From a virus: 37,609 nucleotides of DNA. The stretch lies in IMG/VR virus record IMGVR_UViG_3300037351_000031, positions 1 to 37,609 of that record; one strand, given 5' to 3'. Shown piece after piece: positions 24,586 through 34,300 of this stretch (position 1 is the first letter of the stretch; each line of letters begins with the position of its first letter). The translations under genes and the position numbers were made by a program. The notes beneath the pieces were generated by a model, which had not been told where the DNA came from, did no database searches, and worked only from the letters and a program-made list of their open reading frames with translations.

Positions 24586-25452
24586 ATGTCCAGCACGTTC
24601 GATACCCCCCGTCTGGGGCCCAACGTTCCGTGGATTTCTGCCTCCACGGTGCTCGTTCAGGAGCCGTTGCAGGACCTGACCGTCTCGGTGGCCCTGGCCA
24701 CGCAGATGGCGGTGGTGGCGTCGAACATCTGCTACCGCCTCAGTCGTCGCATGTTCACCGGACTGGCCGGACCGGTGACCGTGCGACCGCTGGCTCGGCC
24801 CACCGACGTTGACACCCGATTCGGCTATTGGGGCGGCGGTGGCGCTGGCGGGGGTTATCTCAACGGGGGCCAGTTTGCCGGGGCCTACGGGCAGCAGAGC
24901 GGCGGGGTCAACTACTTCGGGTCGTCGAAACCGTCAGAGGTGGAGCTCGGGGGATTCCCGATTGTGCAGATTCTGGCGGTGAAGATTGACGGAGTGGTCA
25001 TACCTCCGAACGAGTACTACGTCCAGAACCGTCGAGTGCTGGTCCGTGCAAGGGCTTCCGCAAGTGCCGAACCGACCGAGCGGTGGGGCTGGCCGATGGC
25101 TCAGAATCTGGCGTTGCCGGACACGCAGGAAAATACGTTCAGTGTTCGATATCTATACGGCGTTGCCCCGCCCGAGGAAGGGGTTCTGGCGGCCACCACG
25201 CTGGCTACGCAGCTCGTCCTGAATGCGATTGGCGAGGACAACTCATTGCCACAACGGGTGACCTCCATCACGCGGCAGGGTGTCAGTGTCGCCGTGGTGG
25301 ACGTGATGGATTTCTTCTCTCGGGGCCTGACTGGAATTTGGGAGGTCGACGCGTTTATAGAGGCGGTCAATCCAACCAAAGCGAAACTACCGGGTCTGGC
25401 TTGGAGCCCAGATGTCGGCCGACCGAGAAGAATGCCCCCCAGTTTCAGTTGA
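24586..25452 (+). CDS. Head-to-tail connector protein (adaptor), 288 aa
   Basis: The N-terminal helical part ATQMAVVASNICYRLSRRMF followed by a strand TVRPLARP is the pattern of HK97 gp6-type adaptor proteins of actinophages, where a helix ending in L-S-G-R-x-F precedes T-V-R-P. A Gly-rich loop (85-110, YWGGGGAGGGYLNGG) is an unusual insertion. The second half has strands around VKIDGVVIPPNEYYV and a helical tail. The protein would dock on the portal ring and receive the tail. Codon use becomes less GC-rich towards the 3' end. Confidence 0.75.
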   Translation: MSSTFDTPRLGPNVPWISASTVLVQEPLQDLTVSVALATQMAVVASNICYRLSRRMFTGLAGPVTVRPLARPTDVDTRFGYWGGGGAGGGYLNGGQFAGAYGQQSGGVNYFGSSKPSEVELGGFPIVQILAVKIDGVVIPPNEYYVQNRRVLVRARASASAEPTERWGWPMAQNLALPDTQENTFSVRYLYGVAPPEEGVLAATTLATQLVLNAIGEDNSLPQRVTSITRQGVSVAVVDVMDFFSRGLTGIWEVDAFIEAVNPTKAKLPGLAWSPDVGRPRRMPPSFS

Positions 25453-25492
25453 CTGCCGTAGCATGACCCCAGACCGATAGGAGACCGACACC

Positions 25493-25975
25493 ATGGACGC
25501 AAGCATCAGCGACGACCCACGCGCTCCGGATAGCGACTTCGACGACCCCGACCTCGTCCGTTGGCGCAAGCTGGGCGCCACTCCCGACGAGGCCAAGCAA
25601 CTCGGCACGGTGGGACTCGACTCGGTCGACGACGGCACGCTCCTTGACCGCCTGACGGCTCTGAGGGCCTCAGATGGACCGGAGGACGACGATGGGGACG
25701 ACAGCGGCTCTCAGGGCACCACAGGGGGCGCTCCTGACGACTCCGAGCCACTGACCCTGCTGGAGCAGCGGGCCAAGGCCGACGCCGGCGAGTGGACCCC
25801 GGCCGAGGCGCTCACCGTCGAAGGCGTCCAGTACCCGGTGTGGGACCTGGCCTTCGCCTGGGTCGGCACCCGCATGGGCGACGAGGTCACCGGCGCTCAC
25901 CTGCTGGCCCCGAACCTGGAGGCCCTGACCGAGTCCATCGCCATCCGGGTGGCTGCCACCAAGTCGCAGGAGTAA
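25493..25975 (+). CDS. Acidic protein of the head-tail region, 160 aa
   Basis: The protein has an acidic N-terminus, a helical part (ATPDEAKQLGTVGLDSVDDG), a low-complexity Asp/Ser/Gly stretch (about 60-82) and a C-terminal helical part with EWTPAEALTVEGVQYPVW. The start follows GATAGGAGA; the 12-mer ACCGATAGGAGA here (25473-25484) is repeated before the tail chaperone gene. It lies between connector and head-closure genes. No specific family is recognised; an assembly or connector role is inferred from context. Confidence 0.6.
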   Translation: MDASISDDPRAPDSDFDDPDLVRWRKLGATPDEAKQLGTVGLDSVDDGTLLDRLTALRASDGPEDDDGDDSGSQGTTGGAPDDSEPLTLLEQRAKADAGEWTPAEALTVEGVQYPVWDLAFAWVGTRMGDEVTGAHLLAPNLEALTESIAIRVAATKSQE

Positions 25976-25981
25976 CCGCTG

Positions 25982-26533
25982 GTGGGGTTCAACCCGGCCA
26001 CCCTGATTCCAGCGCCTCGGTTCAACATCCAGGCTGCCAGCGACGCTCTATTCGGAGCCACGGTGGCCCTCATGGGGTTCTACGGTGCTGTCGACCTCCC
26101 CACGCGCCAGGGTTCGGTGCCCGGCAGTGAGCCGGCCTGGGACGATGAGCAGTTCACCATCAACCACCTGAACATGACCATGGGCCAGCCGGGGATTGAG
26201 CCGAACCAGGCGGTCAACCCGACGCAGCTGCTGTTCTTCTACAACTTCGAGCTGCTCCTGCTCCGCAAGGTGGAGACCATCACCGGCAAAGGGAAGCAGG
26301 GCGGAATCCCCAGTGCCATCAAGCTGACCGCCGACGCTCAGACCATCGAGCAGGACGGGGTGGCGATGCTCCAGGCCGTCGTGGCCATGCACCTCAACGG
26401 ACTCATCGTGCCGGTGGAGGTCCCGTTCAAGTACGCAGCGCCGACTGCGCTCACTCCGGCGGGTGGTCTGTCGGGGAACAGGATGGGGGTTTCGTTCCAG
26501 GCCGGGTTCAGCCCGCAGCCGGGTGATTACTGA
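25982..26533 (+). CDS. Head-tail region structural protein, 183 aa, family uncertain
   Basis: The GTG at 25982 lies 6 nt after the previous stop. The protein mixes beta and helical parts: a polar middle (INHLNMTMGQPGIEPNQAVN), a hydrophobic segment LLFFYNFELLLL and a C-terminal VAMHLNGLIVPVEVPFKY. It is coupled to the next small gene by TGATG. Among the expected parts of a siphovirus neck (adaptor, stopper, gp10-like protein, terminator) one is otherwise missing here, so this may be the stopper or tail terminator. That is inference from order only. Confidence 0.55.
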   Translation: MGFNPATLIPAPRFNIQAASDALFGATVALMGFYGAVDLPTRQGSVPGSEPAWDDEQFTINHLNMTMGQPGIEPNQAVNPTQLLFFYNFELLLLRKVETITGKGKQGGIPSAIKLTADAQTIEQDGVAMLQAVVAMHLNGLIVPVEVPFKYAAPTALTPAGGLSGNRMGVSFQAGFSPQPGDY

Positions 26534-26682
26534 TGGCCGACGACAGTCCGTGGGGTCCGACCATTCACAAACGGACCGTGGCGTCTCTCACAGACTCCCA
26601 GCGCCGCGCCCTGATTCGGGTGTGGTATCCCGATGTCGCTGACCGGCTATTAGAACTAATAGACAGAGGCCCCGATGGCTGA
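26533..26682 (+). CDS. Small protein, 49 aa
   Basis: The ATG overlaps the previous stop (TGATG) and the stop overlaps the next gene by 8 bases. The product is helical after a Trp/Pro start (MADDSPWGPTIHKRTV); the middle SLTDSQRRALIRVWYPDVAD resembles a short helical hairpin. The tight coupling on both sides supports it as a real gene. No function can be assigned. Confidence 0.6.
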   Translation: MADDSPWGPTIHKRTVASLTDSQRRALIRVWYPDVADRLLELIDRGPDG

Positions 26683-27112
26683 CGGCGGAGTCCGATTCAC
26701 CATCGACGGCGCTGCCCTGGCCGAACTACTCCGCGGTCCCGATGGCCCAGTCGTCCAACACCTCATCCGCCGGGCCGACGCCGTCATCGTCAAAGCCCGG
26801 TCGAACATTCGAGGGCACACCGACGGGCCGCTGGCCAACTCGATTGTGAAGCGGCCGGGGATGTCGGAGGCGGGACCGTACTACGAAGTGATTGCGGGGT
26901 TGGGACTGCCGAGACCCTACGCGTTTTGGTATCACTCTGGTAACGCGGAAAGCGGCGGTCGTATCTATCCGAAGAATGGCCAGTTCCTTGTGTTCAAGTC
27001 GACCAAGGGCAAGTACGCCGGTCACATGATATTCGTGAAGTCGGTCAAGGCGTGGCCGGGAAATCCGTTCTTGTCCCGGGCCTTGGATGAGGTCATGGCA
27101 GCGGATGTCTAG
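26675..27112 (+). CDS. HK97 gp10-like neck/tail completion protein, 145 aa
   Basis: The C-terminal half has the family pattern: RIYPKNGQFLVF, a Gly-rich turn with YAGHMIFVKSVKAWPGNPFL and a closing helix SRALDEVM. The N-terminal half is helical (VVQHLIRRADAVIVKARSNI). Length is normal. Proteins of this family lie at the head-tail joint and are usually encoded just before the tail terminator or major tail genes. Here the major tail gene lies upstream, and a minus-strand HNH gene directly follows. The last third is less GC-rich than its neighbours. Confidence 0.75.
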   Translation: MADGGVRFTIDGAALAELLRGPDGPVVQHLIRRADAVIVKARSNIRGHTDGPLANSIVKRPGMSEAGPYYEVIAGLGLPRPYAFWYHSGNAESGGRIYPKNGQFLVFKSTKGKYAGHMIFVKSVKAWPGNPFLSRALDEVMAADV

Positions 27113-27131
27113 TCTGCGCTGCGACGACCAC

Positions 27132-27593
27132 CTAACTCGCCTTCCGCCTCTCCCGCGCCACCTCAATCCGACACTCCCGGCACGCCCACCCGCCAGGCAC
27201 GTAGATGATATTCGGCTTCGTGAACTGGTGGCCCATGACGCAGTGGCTCCGCCCCTCGTTCCACTCCGCCAGGTTGATCGACCCCAGCACGTTCTCCACG
27301 GCCACCTTCGGCCGGACGTGATCCGGGTTCACGCATAGCCGGCGGGTGCAGGCGAAGTGCTTGAGCCGTAGACCCTTCGGTATCGGCTTTCCCCAGGCGA
27401 TCTCCCAGCCCACTCGGTGAGCGTGCGTGTTGTGGCCGTTCCGGTATATCTCGGGGTAGCCGTCGCCGGTCAGATGACCGGTCCATAGCCAGCACGGTCC
27501 GAGGTCGGGGCGCAGATCGGCTATCGGCCCATCGGTATCGACGTTGGCGAAGAACCGTTCCTCGACTGGGATTTTGGGCCTTGCCACAGGCAC
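27132..27593 (-). CDS. HNH endonuclease, free-standing, opposite strand
   Basis: GPCWLWTGHLTGDGYPEI starts the domain, followed by HAHRVGWEIAWGKPIPKGL and the core LKHFACTRRLCVNPDHV (His79, Asn89, His92 when counted from GTG 27593), then HCVMGHQFTKPN and CRECR, whose Cys residues probably bind zinc. This is the HNH type often found as a homing endonuclease in actinophages. Start is uncertain: GTG 27593 and GTG 27587 are both possible and the frame is open further upstream. It sits between the gp10-like gene and the tail chaperones, antisense to the late transcript, as expected of a mobile insertion. Confidence 0.8.
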   Translation of the reverse strand: MPVARPKIPVEERFFANVDTDGPIADLRPDLGPCWLWTGHLTGDGYPEIYRNGHNTHAHRVGWEIAWGKPIPKGLRLKHFACTRRLCVNPDHVRPKVAVENVLGSINLAEWNEGRSHCVMGHQFTKPNIIYVPGGWACRECRIEVARERRKAS

Positions 27594-27666
27594 GAAGTTA
27601 CCGCGCTTACCGACACCGAGCTTGCCCCGTGTTTCCCTGTCACCACACCACCGATAGGAGAGACAC

Positions 27667-28161
27667 ATGGTAACCAACGCAGTCGAATCACTCGGTACCT
27701 TCGGCGAGGTCGAGGACGAGGAAGAGTTGGAGAAGCTCGACGCCCCACCCATTCCCTTCACGTTGGTTGGATACGAACGGGAATCGACCGATGACGGCGT
27801 ACACAAACGCCGGGAGTTCGAGTTCCACGCTCTACCGACTTTCGAGTTCGGCCCGTACTTCGCCACGCTGTCCAAGGTCGATGCCCGCGGCAGTATCCCC
27901 TTGTCAGCGCAGGTACAATTTCTTGCTGATGCGCTCGTCCCCGAGGAGCGAGAGCAATGGGACAAGACGATACGCGGTTCGGAAATCCACTTTGAGGCTT
28001 CCATGCTCGGCGAAATCGTCTCTGCCCTGATCGACCGTTACCGAGCCGAGAACGTCCCTACCCAGTCGCGGTCCGAACGGCGCAGTGGGCCGCGACGTAC
28101 TGGCGCGACGTCCGGGGCCAAGCGCTCCGGAAGGGCATCGACCTCGAGCGAAGTGGCGTAG
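27667..28161 (+). CDS. Tail assembly chaperone, short (gpG-like) form
   Basis: Position immediately before the tape measure gene, an acidic N-terminus (EVEDEEELEKLD), a compact middle (PIPFTLVGYERES, KRREFEFHALPTF) and a helical end fit the G form of siphovirus tail chaperones. The last 35 residues are low-complexity and basic because this part of the DNA mainly encodes the overlapping T frame. Start by GATAGGAGA. The chaperones coat the tape measure protein during tail-tube assembly. Confidence 0.75.
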   Translation: MVTNAVESLGTFGEVEDEEELEKLDAPPIPFTLVGYERESTDDGVHKRREFEFHALPTFEFGPYFATLSKVDARGSIPLSAQVQFLADALVPEEREQWDKTIRGSEIHFEASMLGEIVSALIDRYRAENVPTQSRSERRSGPRRTGATSGAKRSGRASTSSEVA

Positions 28162-28382
28162 ACGACGGTCTCGACATCGTCTACTCCCTGATCATCGACT
28201 CCGTTGTCCGCCCTGATCTCAATCGCTATCAGGCCCAGGCAAAGGTCGGTGAGATTCTTGGCGAACCGTTCGACGCCGAAGAGGCTGCGGAGTTCCACCG
28301 CGACCTCTGGAATCAGAAGAATGTCGCCGCTATGCGCCAGGCCGGTATCGGCACTCCCGATGACCCCCACTTCATGGGTTAG
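27996..28382 (+). CDS. Tail assembly chaperone, T extension read by -1 frameshift
   Basis: This frame has no early start codon and is open from 27996 to TAG 28380-28382, overlapping the end of the G frame by about 165 nt. Its sequence is clearly coding: VAVRTAQWAATYWRDVRG, GLDIVYSLIIDSVV, NRYQAQAKVGEIL, AAEFHRDLWNQKNVAAM. It is in the -1 frame relative to G, as in lambda gpG-T, so the full product would be about 238 aa. I could not find a standard X-XXY-YYZ slippery heptamer in the overlap, so the exact shift site is unknown. Confidence 0.7.
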   Translation, partial: GFHARRNRLCPDRPLPSRERPYPVAVRTAQWAATYWRDVRGQALRKGIDLERSGVDDGLDIVYSLIIDSVVRPDLNRYQAQAKVGEILGEPFDAEEAAEFHRDLWNQKNVAAMRQAGIGTPDDPHFMG

Positions 28383-28385
28383 TCG

Positions 28386-31300
28386 ATGATTGTCGGGACT
28401 GCGACCGTGTTGGTCTTGGCGGACGATTCGGAGTTCGACGCGTCCCTTCAGGCAGGGACGGCAGATGGTTTCTCTGGGCTTTCTTCCGATGCTGAAGTAG
28501 CTGGGGCTGATGCTGGTACCGCTCTTCGCGATGGTGTCCAGCCCGGTCTCATGGGGATGTCCGAAGACGCTGATAAGGCCGGCCAGGATGCCGGTAACGC
28601 CTTGCGTGATGGCGCCGCCCCTGGTCTTGCTGGCCTGTCGACCGATGCAGGCATCGCTGGTCAGGACGCGGGTCAGGCTTTGCGTGACGGGGCAAAAGAC
28701 GGAGCTGCTGGTCTTTCAACCGATCTTGGTGTCGCTGGTCAGGACGCGGGGATGGCGCTACGGAATGAAGCTGCCCCTGGTTTCGCCGGTCTTTCGGAGG
28801 ATGCCGATCAGGCAGGAAAAGACGCTGGGCAGGCTTTGCAGGACTCGGCTGGTGTTGGCTTCAGTGGGCTGGCCAGAGATGCCGACAAAGCTGGCGATGA
28901 CGCGGCCATGGCCATACGCGATGGTGCCGCACCGGGTCTGGCTGGGTTGGAGTCTGATATCGGGATAGCAGGAGTGGCCGGGGGCAACGCGTTGCGCCAA
29001 GGCGTCGCCCCCGGCCTGAAACAACTTACGACCGATGCTGGTACTGCAGGTGAGACAGCAGGCAACGCGTTGCGCCAAGGCGCTGTCAACGTGATGCAAG
29101 GGAATGCCACCAGCGTGTCCGGTCTCGGATTCAAAGAATCGCTTCTCGGCGCCACACAACCGGCTTTTACGTCCCTTCAGCAGACCGCTGGGTTGGCAGG
29201 TGAGACCGCTGGGTCAGCGTTGAGCGAAGGGGCGTACAACGAAGCCAAAGGCCTCTCCACCGATATCGCAGCGGTGGCGACCACTACGGGTCAGACGCTT
29301 AGTGGCACGCTCGGCACGGCAGGGGGTGATGCCGGACAGGCTCTGCGTTCTGGAGTTGCTCCCGAACTGACCAGTTTTGGTACTGATATGGGAGCAGCCG
29401 GAGCGGCTAGTGGGACAGCACTGAAGACGGCGCTGGCCCCCGAACTGTCGGGCCTCTCCACCGACATTGGGGCGGCCGCCACTGCTGCTGGTGGAGTTCT
29501 GGAGGCCGATCTTGGCGATGCTGGCCAGGTAGCAGGGACAGCCTTACGGGATGGGATCGGACCTGCAGTTAGTCAAATCAATACCGATCTACAAGGGGTT
29601 GGAGTAGCAGCGGGATCATCCTTGCGGACCGGAGTTCAGGTCGGATCGGCTGGCTTGGTCACAGATCTTGAGCAGACTGGCAAGGACACCACCACAGTCC
29701 TGAAGGACGCCGGAGTCTCAGGTGGACAGGCGCTGTCTAATGGGCTTGCCGCGGCCGCATCCACGGCGGAGAACACCGTAGGGGATGTGCTCGGGAACGT
29801 CCCTGTTCAAGTTACCGACAAGATGGGCGAGGCTGGCAAGGATGGCGGTCAAGCACTCAGTGATGGACTTGGTATCGGGGCAGCTGGTGCATATCAAGAC
29901 ATCCAAGGACGGTGGCACGACGCCAGCGGCCAGTTAATTGCTTCCACCACGACCACTGGCGAGGATGCTGGCGAAGGTCTGCGTACCGGACTCAAAACCA
30001 GTTTTGATTACGCAGCCACCGATGCGTCATATGCCGGGTCCGAACTTGGCCAGAAGTACAGCGACGGTGTTGGTAAAGGGATCGGTGGTCTCTCTTCGTT
30101 GCTAGGTGCCGTTGGTCTCGACTTCGGTGCGTTCGGGAGCGCTGCCGACAAGGCCTCTTCCAGCGTTGAGAAAGTGGGTGGAGAGAGTGAAAAGACCGGA
30201 GGGTTTCTCAACGAACTCGGCAAGGGAATCGTTGTCGGGGGCGTCGTTGGGTTCGCAGCCTTTTCAGCAGCGGCGCTCAAGATGGGGGTCGACTTCCAGA
30301 GTTCGACCGCCGCCATGGCTGCCAAGGAGAACATCCCAGTTCAAGCGGCCACCAACATCGGGAACGCTTTTCTTCACAGTGGTAGCGACATCGTGTTCTC
30401 GGCTCAACAACAGGTCGCGGCGTTCACCGAAGTGGCGGGCCAGATGTCCCAGGTTGCGGGTCACGCTCTCACGACATCACAGACCGTCTCGTTTATGGGC
30501 AAGTCGATGGACCTGGCAGAGGAGAGCGGGACATCGTTGTCGGGTGCGACCACCGCTCTCAGCCAGACCATGCAAGCGTTCCAGATCCCGCTCAAAGGGG
30601 CGACCAGCCTGTCAACGGATCTGTTTAATGCCAGTCGCCTGACAGGTACCGGGGTCGATGCCCTGAGCCAGACGATGGATCGACTGAAGGCGAAGTTGGG
30701 TGATACCGCTCCGTCCGTCTCCGGGTTCTCCTCGTTGCTGGTCGACCTGGCCAATCACAGTGTGACGGGAGGCCGTGGTCTCACCGTTATCAACAGCGCA
30801 CTCACCACTCTTCTTAAGCCATCGGCTGATGCCACTACGGCACAGGACAATCTTAAAAAGGCGCTCGATGGTCTGGCTCCAAGCGAGGTCGGCGCTACCA
30901 ACGGCTCAGCAGCGTTGGCGGCAGCGCAGACCAACCTCGGGTCGGCCACGGCCGCGTTGCCCCCTCAATTGCAATCATTGGCGGCTGCATATACAGCGGG
31001 CACCGTCACTACCAAGCAAGTCTCAGACGCCACCAAGGACTTGACGGTTGCCCAAGCCGCATCATGGAAACAGTTCACGACATCAGCAGATGCCGTCACT
31101 TCAGCGAAACAAGCGGCTGAATCCCTGGCACCTAGTCTTCAGAAACTGGCTCAGGAGTACCAGGCCGGCACTGTCACATCGGCTCAAGTGACAGCGCAAA
31201 CCAAAGGGCTCACCGTGGCGCAACTGGCTGCGTGGAAGGCGTTTACCGATGCTGACGGTGCTGTTTCCAAGGCCAATGACAGTGTCAGCCAGCTTGGGTT

Positions 31301-34300
31301 CTCTGTCGATAATGCTCAAGGCAAGTTCATTGGCATGGGCAATGTCATCGGAAAGCTGCATGATCAGATTCAAGGGGAGACCCAGGCTCAGGCCCAGGCC
31401 ACGTTGACCACTGATGTCGGGGCCGCCGCCAGTAAGGCTCTTCTGTCTACGGTCGAGGCTGGTCCTGCTGCCTACGAGAAGGCATCGAAAGCGGTTACGG
31501 ATGCTGCTGCTGCCCATCATGCGCTAATCGTCCAACAACAGACATTGGGGCATGAATTCGATGCCATCAAGGTGTCGGCGACCAATATGGCAACCAGCTT
31601 CGGAGTCGATCTGTTGCCGGTGGTGCGTGATGCCGTTGGGGACTTTGCTCACTTCATCGGGTTTCTCGAGTCCCACAAACCGCTGCTTGATGCCTTTGCC
31701 ATCACTATCGGCACGGTCATGGCCGCGGCTGTCGCTGTGTTCGCTGTCAACACCGGGACCAAGATGGTCGAGGCCACCAGCAAGGCCATCACCTCACTCG
31801 GCAAGCTGACTGGCATCTTCAGTTCGTCGGCTGGTGCCAGTGACGAACTCACGGCCACCATGACCGAACAGAACGCCACCTTGTCCGAATCAAGCACCTA
31901 CTTCGATGAGGTGAGCGCCTCGGCCAAGCTGGCTGCCGAAAGCCAGGCCACACTCGACGAGTCGCTTACCTCGTCTGCTGCCACCGCCGACCTACTCGCT
32001 GGGAATCTCGACGTACTGGCGGCCAGTGAGGATGCGCTCGGCACTGCTGGTGAACTGGCTGGGGACGAAATCGCCGCTGGGGTGGAGGTCGCCGACGGGG
32101 CACTTGACGCGACTGGTATCGGTGAGATTCTCACCATCATCGGCTTGGCCCTGTTGGCCTTGATCACCATCGGAGAGGAGGTGAAGGACCACTGGCGCGG
32201 TATCGCCACCGGACTCGAGGACGCCTGGCACGGAATCGAGGCGGCTGGTGTCGAGGTGTGGCATCTGCTCGACGACGCATGGCACGCCATCGACTCCGTG
32301 GCCCATGAGGTATTTGACCATCTCGGCGAGATATTGAAGGACGCTGGTGAGGCCATGTTGGTGGCCCTGGTCCCCATGGTCGGGATTCCCCTACTGCTGG
32401 CCACCCACTGGCATCAGGTCGAGTCCGACGCTAAGGCCATCTGGGGCGATGTCGTTTCGTTCATCGAGTCCATCCCGCAGAAGATTCTCAGCGTGTTTGT
32501 CGGAGCCGCCACGTTGCTGGACAAGGTCGGCAGCGACATAATCCACGGGCTGTGGAACGGACTCATCGAAGAGGGCGCCATCATCCTCACCGTCGGAACC
32601 ACCGTCGAGCACTGGTTCCTCAGCGCCATGGCCGACGCGCCCACCTGGCTCATCCACATCGGCTCGGACATCCTGCACGGGCTGTGGAACGGACTACTTG
32701 CCGAAGCCTCGCTAATCATCTCGATCGGCTCCACCGTCGAGCACTGGGTTCTCGGTGCCATGACAGCAGCCGGTACCTGGCTACTCGACATCGGCAAGGA
32801 CGTGGTCGAGGGACTGGTCAAGGGAATCGAGGATGGGGCCAAGGACGCTGAGGACGCCATCAAGAGCGTCGGTCACGATGTAGTCAGCGCGGCCAAGGAC
32901 GTTCTCGGAGTGTTCTCCCCGTCGGTCATCTTCCACCAGATGGGTGCCGACACCATGAAGGGGCTGGCCAACGGAATCAAGGAGAATGCAGCGCTGGCCA
33001 CCGCTGAAGTCAAGGCGCTGAAACTGTCCGACGAGTTGGTCCCCGAGCTCGACAAAATCGACGCCGCCGGGGCCAAGATGGGCACCGACCTGGCCAAGGC
33101 CGGACAGGGGATGGTGGAACTGGCCGAGGCTGGCAAGGTTGCCGCCACCGGGGTCGCTCCCGTGGTCGATGTCATCCAGAAAATCGCGCAGGCACTCAAG
33201 TCGGCTGGTGACATTCGGCTCCCAGCCGGTCTGTCCAGCGACCTCAAGTCCCTCGCCACCTTGGCGACCTCGCTCAATCCCGGACCCATTACCGCGGCGA
33301 TTGCCGCCATCAAGGCTGGGTTCGCCTCCCTATCGGATAGCGGAGGGCTCAAGGCTGGGGTCAACGCTGACGATGCTGCCATCAAATCACTGACATCGGA
33401 ATTGAAGGATGCCGAGCCAGTGCTGCGGGCATTCGGCACCACAGTCTCTGGTGCCACCAAGGCATTCGGTACCGGGGCCAGCGATGTCGAGAAGCTGGCC
33501 AGCTCGCTGGGCAAGGCCGACTCGGACTCGAAGACCCTGTCGTCAGAACTGGACAAGATCGGAGCCTCGCTGAAATCCATGACTGCTTCGGTTACCTCCG
33601 CGGCCAAGGCAGTCGGAACCGATCTGGTCAACGCGCTCAAGTTGGACGAGACCGCGGCCAAAGCGGTCGCGCCGGCCTTCGCTGCTGTGTCCACTCAGGT
33701 CGAGGCTGGGTCGGCCAAGGTCAAGGCCACGGTCACCGATTGGAAGGACTTCGGCAAGACCATCGACACCGTGCTCACTTCCATCCACACCTTGACCACC
33801 GATGTCGCCAGAATCGCCACCTCGCTGACTACGGCAGGCAACGGAGCCAAAGTTCTGGACACCGATCTCTCCCATCTCGCCACCAGCGCCAAGACGGTGG
33901 CGACCGCCCTGTTGTCACTGACGACTGGAGTCACCGCTGCTGAGAAGCCGCTCCAGACCATGGGGACCGTCCTGCGGTCCGAGGAGACATCGCTGTCGGC
34001 CTTCTCGTCCTCCCTGAAGGAGACCCGCACAGCGGTGACTGGGCTGTCATCGGTACTCACCACCGTCGACAGCGGATTCGCCAAGTGGGACACGGCGATG
34101 AAGCAGACCGTGACCGACGCCCACTCCATCGTGAACCAGGCCAACGCCATGGAGACTGGGCTGGCCAATCTCACAATGGTGTTGCAGTCGACCGGTACGG
34201 CGGCCCAGTCCACGTTCACGTCCATCAAGTCCAAGGGGCTCGACGTGTTGCAGGCGGGCCTCGCCGCCTTCAGTAGTTACTGGCAGGTCTCGTGGGTCAA

